From an uncultured Caldilineaceae bacterium (GTDB lineage: Bacteria > Chloroflexota > Anaerolineae > Caldilineales > Caldilineaceae): a stretch of DNA of 64,000 bases. Where the stretch lies: contig OY282381.1 in the NCBI GenBank assembly GCA_958295915.1, forward strand, positions 3,556,722 through 3,620,721. The letters run 5' to 3'. Both the position numbers and the translations under genes were made by a program. Below the pieces are notes generated by a model. That model was not told the DNA's origin. It saw nothing but the letters and a program-made list of their open reading frames with translations, and did no database searches. Every line of letters starts with the position of its first letter. Position 1 is the first letter of the stretch. This document shows, in pieces, positions 59,685 through 64,000 of the stretch.

Positions 59685-60719
59685 CTAACTAACGTGAAAC
59701 CACTCCGGGGATTGGGGCTGGCCTGTGCGCGCGGCGTTGAGTCCGGCTTCGCAGACGGCTACGTTGTTTGCGCCGGCTTTCGAGGAAATGGGATTGGCGC
59801 GCTTGCCCTCCAGAAGATCCAGAAAATCCACCACCGAGCCTGCCCAGCCGTGCCCTCCCACCACATTGCCAGCAGACGAGTCCTCAAGCGCCACAGGCTC
59901 TTGGCCGCGCCGGTACAGGCTCCCCTCGCGCAGGGCGCCGTCTCGTCCGTAGCCCTCGAAGAAGCCGTGCCATGTCGGCCCCGAACAGCCACTGGTCACA
60001 TGACATTTGCCGAGAACGCCGTTCTCGAACCGCATAATGAGTATGTAGCAATCTTCACTGGGGAACTCAGGAACGCACTTCGCGCTGCTGTACATGCAAA
60101 CTTCCTCCACCGGCGAGTCCACAGCCCACAGGATCAGATCGATGGGGTGAATGCCGCCACCCAGGAGAATGTTCTGGGGATTCTCACTGTGGATCCGCCA
60201 TGGCGTGTGATGCTTCCCTTGGGGCGAATACCATGCTGTCATGTCATGAATATAGTCGCCCTGGATGAAGAACAGCTCCCCGATTTGCCCCGCTCTCGTT
60301 GCCAGAACCATCTCTCTCCACGGGTAGACATAGCGCATGGTATGGTCGGTCATCACATGTAAGCCGGTGCGCTCCTCGACCTCGATGACCCGACGGGCAT
60401 CCGCCACCGTGGTCGTGAATGGCTTTTCCACCAGGGCATGACATCCGTGTTCCAGCGCGGTGATCGTCTGGTCTGCGTGAAGATGGTCCGGCCCGGCGAT
60501 AACCACGGCATCCGGCTGCGTCTGTTCCAGCAGCTTCTCATAGTTGTCGCTGGCCATGGCATCGGGGAATTGAGCCTGGGCCTTGTCGCGTTGCGCGTCT
60601 ACCGGATCGAACAGACCGACGATCTGCCCCCGACCGTCAGCCGCCGCAACCTGGGCGCAATGCAGGCCCGCTCCCCCGGCCCCACAGATGAGGATTTTTG
60701 TAAAACGACCGCTCTGCAT
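59685..60719 (-). CDS. Gfo/Idh/MocA family oxidoreductase, type I
   Basis: 344 residues from ATG 60719, AAGGAG upstream. ILICGAGGAGLHCAQVAAADGRGQIVGLFDP, VVIAGPDHLHADQTITALEHGCHALVEKPFTTTV with EKP, LGGGIHPIDLILWAVDS with the catalytic histidine. Paralogue of 48437-49468. Second gene of the minus-strand operon that begins at 61832. Confidence 0.9.
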   Translation of the reverse strand: MQSGRFTKILICGAGGAGLHCAQVAAADGRGQIVGLFDPVDAQRDKAQAQFPDAMASDNYEKLLEQTQPDAVVIAGPDHLHADQTITALEHGCHALVEKPFTTTVADARRVIEVEERTGLHVMTDHTMRYVYPWREMVLATRAGQIGELFFIQGDYIHDMTAWYSPQGKHHTPWRIHSENPQNILLGGGIHPIDLILWAVDSPVEEVCMYSSAKCVPEFPSEDCYILIMRFENGVLGKCHVTSGCSGPTWHGFFEGYGRDGALREGSLYRRGQEPVALEDSSAGNVVGGHGWAGSVVDFLDLLEGKRANPISSKAGANNVAVCEAGLNAARTGQPQSPEWFHVS

Positions 60720-60770
60720 CTCTGCTTTCTCCTTCCTGTCAGGAGGGTTCGGGTTGATGGCTGACGACAA

Positions 60771-61832
60771 TCAGAAATCGCTGAACACATCGACCGCATT
60801 GCCGGTGCGCACCGACTCCCAGGCCGCTTCCCCAGCGGCCACCGACTTTGCGCCATCGAGTACGCCTGGAGAAGGCTCCTCATCGTTGTCCAGACAGTGC
60901 TGGAAATGACGCATATAGCGGATGACAGTAGCCCCATGCCCGTAGGAACTGAGATCGCGCTCCGCTTCATAGAGCGTGGTCTCCACGCCCTGATCCAGGC
61001 TCTTGTCGAGGACCACGCGGATCTGGCCTGGCTCGTTGTCGGTAAACTCCCCTTGCAAGCTCCCTTTGGCGCCGTAGATGCCGAACTGCATCATCGGTGT
61101 CGGCGGATGAACGATGCCATAGAGACCCGATACCCGGCCGATGACCCCCGATGTAAACTCGACGTTCAGGAAGAAGTTGTTCTGCATGGGATAGGCTTCG
61201 GTCAGGCCCCCTTTGTTGGCGATGGCGTGGACTCTCCTGATATCTCCGCCGAACGCGCGGAGAACGTCGATGCTGTGCACGCAGCCTCCAAACATGAAAT
61301 CCTGGGGCATGTGAAGCCGCCAGGGGGTCGTGTCAAAGATGGGACGCATATCATGCAGGTAGTAGCTCTCCAGGGCGATCAGATCACCCAGCTCGCCGTC
61401 GTCGAGCCGCTTCTTGGCATCCAGAAACTGTCGGTCGAAGCGCATAGTCTGCCCGACCAGAAATTTGGCGCCGCTCGCCCGCACCAGATCCACCAGCCTC
61501 CTGGCATCCTCGAGGGCGGTGACCATGGGTTTAGTGCAGATCACGTGCTTGCCGTTGCGCAGAGCGGCAATGCAGGACTCGGCATGCAGCGCGTCTGGCG
61601 AATAGACGCAGACCACGTCCACATCGTCACGATCGACCAGCTCGCGGTAGTCCGTGGTCCAGAAAGGGATGCCGAACTGCCGGGCCGCCTGTTCGAGAAC
61701 GTCGGGACGGCGCGCGCAGGCAGCCGTGATCGTGTAGCGCAGATCGGGCTCGTCTTGCAACAACGTCATGGTCGATGCCATATTGGCCGGCCCCATACCG
61801 ATGATGCCGAGCCGGATTGGTGAACCGTTCAT
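60771..61832 (-). CDS. Gfo/Idh/MocA family oxidoreductase, type II
   Basis: 353 residues from ATG 61832, GAGGAGG upstream. IRLGIIGMGPANMASTMTLLQDEPDLRYTITAACARRPD, VVCVYSPDALHAESCIAALRNGKHVICTKPMVTAL (CTKP in place of EKP), FGGCVHSIDVLRAFGG with histidine. Paralogue of 55233-56246. First gene of the operon after the promoter at 62045-62073. Confidence 0.9.
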   Translation of the reverse strand: MNGSPIRLGIIGMGPANMASTMTLLQDEPDLRYTITAACARRPDVLEQAARQFGIPFWTTDYRELVDRDDVDVVCVYSPDALHAESCIAALRNGKHVICTKPMVTALEDARRLVDLVRASGAKFLVGQTMRFDRQFLDAKKRLDDGELGDLIALESYYLHDMRPIFDTTPWRLHMPQDFMFGGCVHSIDVLRAFGGDIRRVHAIANKGGLTEAYPMQNNFFLNVEFTSGVIGRVSGLYGIVHPPTPMMQFGIYGAKGSLQGEFTDNEPGQIRVVLDKSLDQGVETTLYEAERDLSSYGHGATVIRYMRHFQHCLDNDEEPSPGVLDGAKSVAAGEAAWESVRTGNAVDVFSDF

Positions 61833-61958
61833 GTTTTGCCTCCTCACAGCGAAACGCCGCGCATCAATTGCCGATGCGGTTTCAGTCCGAGAACGAAATC
61901 CAGTCTGGTCGCTGATTGACATAGCGAGGACAAGGAGCAGGGGAGAATCTACCTACAA

Positions 61959-61977
61959 CGCGCCCTACAGTGGCGCG
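61959..61977. repeat. Palindrome, family C
   Basis: CGCGCCCTACAGTGGCGCG. It would fold in the leader of the minus-strand operon. Related: 10767 and 55145. Confidence 0.6.
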
Positions 61978-62044
61978 CCAATGAAATCCTTTACAAAGAT
62001 CGTTTAAGGTACTGAGCGACTTGGTTCAGGTTTATGTTCACAGC

Positions 62045-62073
62045 AGAATAGTGGCAGGCGGGGTATTTGTCAA
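62045..62073 (-). promoter_or_regulatory. Promoter of the minus-strand sugar operon
   Basis: On the minus strand TTGACA (62073-62068), 17 bases, TATTCT (62050-62045). Expected transcription start near 62038, about 200 bases before the ATG at 61832; the leader contains a family C palindrome. Confidence 0.65.
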
Positions 62074-62121
62074 GCGGAAAATGTTGCGAGGGTGCGTCTC
62101 AAGATGGGGATGATGAATTTT

Positions 62122-62206
62122 TAACGCAAAGACGCAAAGGCGCAAAGGCGCCAGGATTTTTTCGGGGGTTTCCTTGGGGCTTCGCGTCCTGGCGTCATTC
62201 GGGGGT
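62122..62206. repeat. Family A-type repeat
   Basis: TTAACGCAAAGACGCAAAGG, CGCAAAGGCGCCAGGATTTT, CTTCGCGTCCTGGCGTCATT. The arms pair imperfectly. Confidence 0.6.
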
Positions 62207-62288
62207 AGGCTGCGCTGTGCGGGTCTGTCCTCTGCGGGTTTGTGATCCTGGGCGTTCTGTCACGGTGTATCTGTGGGGCGCGTGTTGG

Positions 62289-62726
62289 CTAGGGCAACTG
62301 CGCCAGGAGGTCACGGAGCAGCGGGAACAGAATGCCTGCAATCCCGATGCCCATCATCCACTTGAGCGCTCTCTGTTCCGATTGGACGGCCTGCACAGTG
62401 ACGCGAACATCCGCCATCTCCCCTTGCAGCTCCGACTTGACGGCTGCGATATCCCCTTGCAGCTCCGACTTGACAGTTGCGATATCCGACCTGACGGCTG
62501 CGATATCCCCTTGCAGCTCCGACTTGACAGTTGCGATATCCCCTTGCAGCTCCGACTTGACGGCTGCTATATCCGACTTGACGGTCTGCAGATCGGCTTT
62601 GGTTGCCAGGTGTTCGTATGCGCCTTCGATGCGGGCGAGGCGTTCAGTTGGCATCGGGGCATTGCGTTGCGCTTCCAGCCGTGCGATGCGTTCTTCCAGG
62701 GAGGCGGGCGCCGCTGTCGTTGCCAT
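62289..62726 (-). CDS. Coiled-coil protein with C-terminal membrane helix, copy 1
   Basis: 145 residues; AGGAG 9 bases upstream. ASLEERIARLEAQRNA, then TERLARIEGAYEHLATKADLQTVK, then four 11-residue repeats of the form DIA(A/T)VKSELQG interrupted by one 7-residue unit DIAAVRS, then VRVTVQAVQSEQRALKWMMGIGIAGILFPLLRDLLAQLP with one membrane helix at the end. The repeats should form a long coiled coil on the membrane surface. It resembles DUF1640-type coiled-coil proteins, whose function is unknown. Two further copies lie upstream. Confidence 0.8.
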   Translation of the reverse strand: MATTAAPASLEERIARLEAQRNAPMPTERLARIEGAYEHLATKADLQTVKSDIAAVKSELQGDIATVKSELQGDIAAVRSDIATVKSELQGDIAAVKSELQGEMADVRVTVQAVQSEQRALKWMMGIGIAGILFPLLRDLLAQLP

Positions 62727-62766
62727 AGGTTTAGTCTCCTGACCGGTCAGATGAGGAGGTTGACTT

Positions 62767-62789
62767 GCGCCTCTGCTCGGAAGAGGCGC
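62767..62789. repeat. Family B palindrome, upstream of coiled-coil copy 1
   Basis: GCGCCTCT-GCTCGGA-AGAGGCGC. The same element stands at 63636-63658 before copy 2. The perfect palindrome CTGACCGGTCAG lies between it and the start codon (62738-62749). Confidence 0.7.
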
Positions 62790-62802
62790 TGTAGAAGTCG
62801 AT

Positions 62803-62863
62803 CTTTCACATCCTGCCCTTATTCTCTTATTCTACCCGCTTTGTCAACTACTGCGTAACCATG
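62803..62863 (-). promoter_or_regulatory. Promoter-like module, family J
   Basis: Minus strand reads TTACGCAGTAGTTGACAAAG, CGGGTAGAATAAGAGAATAA, GGGCAGGATGTGAAAG. TTGACA followed by 17 bases and GAATAA could be a promoter for coiled-coil copy 1. The module recurs at 63672-63732 and, with few changes, at 1366-1416 before the NTPase genes. Confidence 0.5.
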
Positions 62864-62960
62864 AATACGGAATGGGTGCGTCTCAAGATGGGGATGAAGT
62901 CCTCTGCGGGTTTGTGATCCTGGGCGTTCTGTCACGGTGTATCTGTGGGGCGCGTGTTGG

Positions 62961-63596
62961 CTAGGGCAACTGCGCCAGGAGGTCACGGAGCAGCGGGAAC
63001 AGAATGCCTGCAATCCCGATGCCCATCATCCACTTGAGCGCTCTCTGTTCCGATTGGACGGCCTGCACAGTGACGCGAACATCCGCCATATCCCCTTGTA
63101 GCTCCGATTTGACGGCTGCGATATCCCCTTGTAGATCCGACTTGACGGCTGCGATATCCCCTTGCAGCTCCGACTTGACGGCTGCGATATCCCCTTGCAG
63201 CTCCGACTTGACGGCTGCGATATCCCCTTGCAGCTCCGACTTGACGGCTGCTATCTCTCCTTGCAGATCCGACTTGACGGCTGCGATATCCCCTTGCAGC
63301 TCCGACTTGACAGTTGCGATATCCCCTTGCAGCTCCGACTTGACAGTTGCGATATCCCCTTGCAGCTCCGACTTGACAGTTGCGATATCCGACCTGACGG
63401 TTGCGATATCCCCTTGTAGATCCGACTTGACGGTTGCTATATCCGCCTTGACGGTCTGCAGATCGGCTTTGGTTGCCAGGTGTTCGTATGCGCCTTCGAT
63501 GCGGGCGAGGCGTTCAGTGGGCATCGGGGCGTTGCGTTGCGCTTCCAGCCGTGCGATGCGTTCTTCCAGGGAGGCGGGCGCCGCTGTCGTTGCCAT
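62961..63596 (-). CDS. Coiled-coil protein with C-terminal membrane helix, copy 2
   Basis: 211 residues. N- and C-terminal parts are practically identical to copy 1, but it has ten 11-residue repeats (DIA(A/T)VKS(E/D)LQG) and one 7-residue unit DIATVRS. The 66 extra residues equal six repeats, so the copies differ by gain or loss of whole 33-bp units. The membrane helix MMGIGIAGILFPLLRDLL is kept. Same likely role as copy 1, with a longer rod. Confidence 0.8.
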   Translation of the reverse strand: MATTAAPASLEERIARLEAQRNAPMPTERLARIEGAYEHLATKADLQTVKADIATVKSDLQGDIATVRSDIATVKSELQGDIATVKSELQGDIATVKSELQGDIAAVKSDLQGEIAAVKSELQGDIAAVKSELQGDIAAVKSELQGDIAAVKSDLQGDIAAVKSELQGDMADVRVTVQAVQSEQRALKWMMGIGIAGILFPLLRDLLAQLP

Positions 63597-63635
63597 AGGT
63601 TTAGTCTCCTGACCGGTCAGAGAGGAGGTTGACTT

Positions 63636-63658
63636 GCGCCTCTGCTCGGAAGAGGCGC
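63636..63658. repeat. Family B palindrome, upstream of coiled-coil copy 2
   Basis: GCGCCTCT-GCTCGGA-AGAGGCGC, as at 62767-62789. Confidence 0.7.
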
Positions 63659-63828
63659 TGTAGAAGTCGATCTTTCACATCCTGCCCTTATTCTCTTATT
63701 CTACCTGCTTTGTCAACTACTGCGTAACCATGAATACGAATAGGTGCGTCTCAAGATGGGGATGAAGTCCTCTGCGGGTTTGTGATCCTGGGCGTTCTGT
63801 CACGGTGTATCTGTGGGGCGCGTGTTGG

Positions 63829-64000
63829 CTAGGGCAACTGCGCCAGGAGGTCACGGAGCAGCGGGAACAGAATGCCTGCAATCCCGATGCCCATCATCCA
63901 CTTGAGCGCTCTCTGTTCCGATTGGACGGCCTGCACAGTGACGCGAACATCCGCCATCTCCCCTTGTAGCTCCGACTTGACGGCTACGATATCCCCTTGC
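63829..64000 (-). CDS. Coiled-coil protein, copy 3, cut by window end
   Basis: The stop lies at 63829-63831 and the C-terminal 56 or so codons are visible, with the membrane helix and DMADVRV-type end shared with copies 1 and 2. The start lies beyond the window, so the repeat number is unknown. Confidence 0.75.
   Translation of the reverse strand, partial: QGDIVAVKSELQGEMADVRVTVQAVQSEQRALKWMMGIGIAGILFPLLRDLLAQLP

Larger units (their letters stand above)
62229..64000. repeat. Tandem duplication of a gene-sized unit
   Basis: Units begin CCTCTGCGGGTTTGTGATCC at 62229, 62901 and 63769. The first is 672 bases, the second 868, the third runs off the window. The length difference is almost all in the number of 33-bp coding repeats (4 against 10). 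Each unit carries one coiled-coil gene, a family B palindrome and a family H element. Confidence 0.9.

Noticed and set aside
62400-63450. Regular short repeats that look like a CRISPR array
   Set aside because: The repeats are contiguous 33-bp units without unique spacers, and translate in one frame to 11-residue coiled-coil repeats within genes that have a ribosome-binding site and a membrane helix.
1-64000. tRNA, rRNA, riboswitch, integrase or attachment-site features
   Set aside because: I looked for tRNA-like cloverleaf ends, known riboswitch-like leaders, integrase motifs and matching direct repeats around the AT-rich island and found none that I could support by eye.

Overview
The window is a GC-rich bacterial chromosome segment, most likely from a Chloroflexota (Anaerolineae/Caldilinea-like) organism. 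This is inferred from gene content: coenzyme F420 reductase, nickel superoxide dismutase with its processing protease, many phytanoyl-CoA-dioxygenase-like and Gfo/Idh/MocA proteins, several sugar ABC cassettes without ATPase genes, and Tat-lipoprotein solute-binding proteins. No rRNA, tRNA, integrase, transposase or CRISPR array was recognised.

Layout. 1-1179: two NAD-dependent epimerase-like genes. About 1200-8240: an AT-richer island (hand counts: 29/60 GC at 2281-2340 and 20/60 at 7141-7200, against 47/60 at 8461-8520). It carries two adjacent NTPase genes: a 1611-residue TPR/cold-shock-like/STAND-type protein, and a STAND-type NTPase ending in a HEPN-like domain with an R-x4-H motif. This pair is the best candidate for an undescribed, probably defensive, system. 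8380-21970: housekeeping and mixed genes (RNase HII, an MrfA/YprA-like helicase with an embedded HNH domain, F420 reductase, sugar epimerase, truncated glycosyltransferase, LysM surface protein, TrmA-like protein lacking catalytic motifs, GNAT protein, sodN and sodX). 21979-25821: peptide-type ABC transporter (binding protein and two permeases). 26037-28129: gene remnants. 28401-37186: DUF1232 protein, M20 peptidase, dioxygenase, sugar ABC cassette with a GH127-like hydrolase, and a ribokinase. 37326-45199: adenine deaminase remnant, two aminotransferases, TauE/SafE permease, small ORF, and a FadN/FadA beta-oxidation pair. 45260-61832: a long minus-strand catabolic region with two sugar ABC cassettes, five Gfo/Idh/MocA oxidoreductases, two dioxygenases, an esterase-like hydrolase and two GNATs. 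62229-64000: tandem copies of a coiled-coil membrane-protein gene that differ by whole 33-bp repeats.

A second theme is the density of short dispersed palindromic repeats, for which I use ad hoc family letters A-J. They sit between genes but also inside them: they are translated in frame in the helicase, form the N-termini of sodX and one binding protein, and supply the stop codons of several genes. Around them are deletion scars: a carbamoyltransferase/SGNH-hydrolase fusion fragment, an adenine deaminase lacking its catalytic middle, a glycosyltransferase without its C-terminus, and an amidohydrolase stub.

How the genes work together: the ABC cassettes lack ATPases, so they probably share a common MsmK/UgpC-type ATPase encoded elsewhere. 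They would import sugars or oligosaccharides that the neighbouring GH127-like hydrolase, oxidoreductases, esterase and kinase process.
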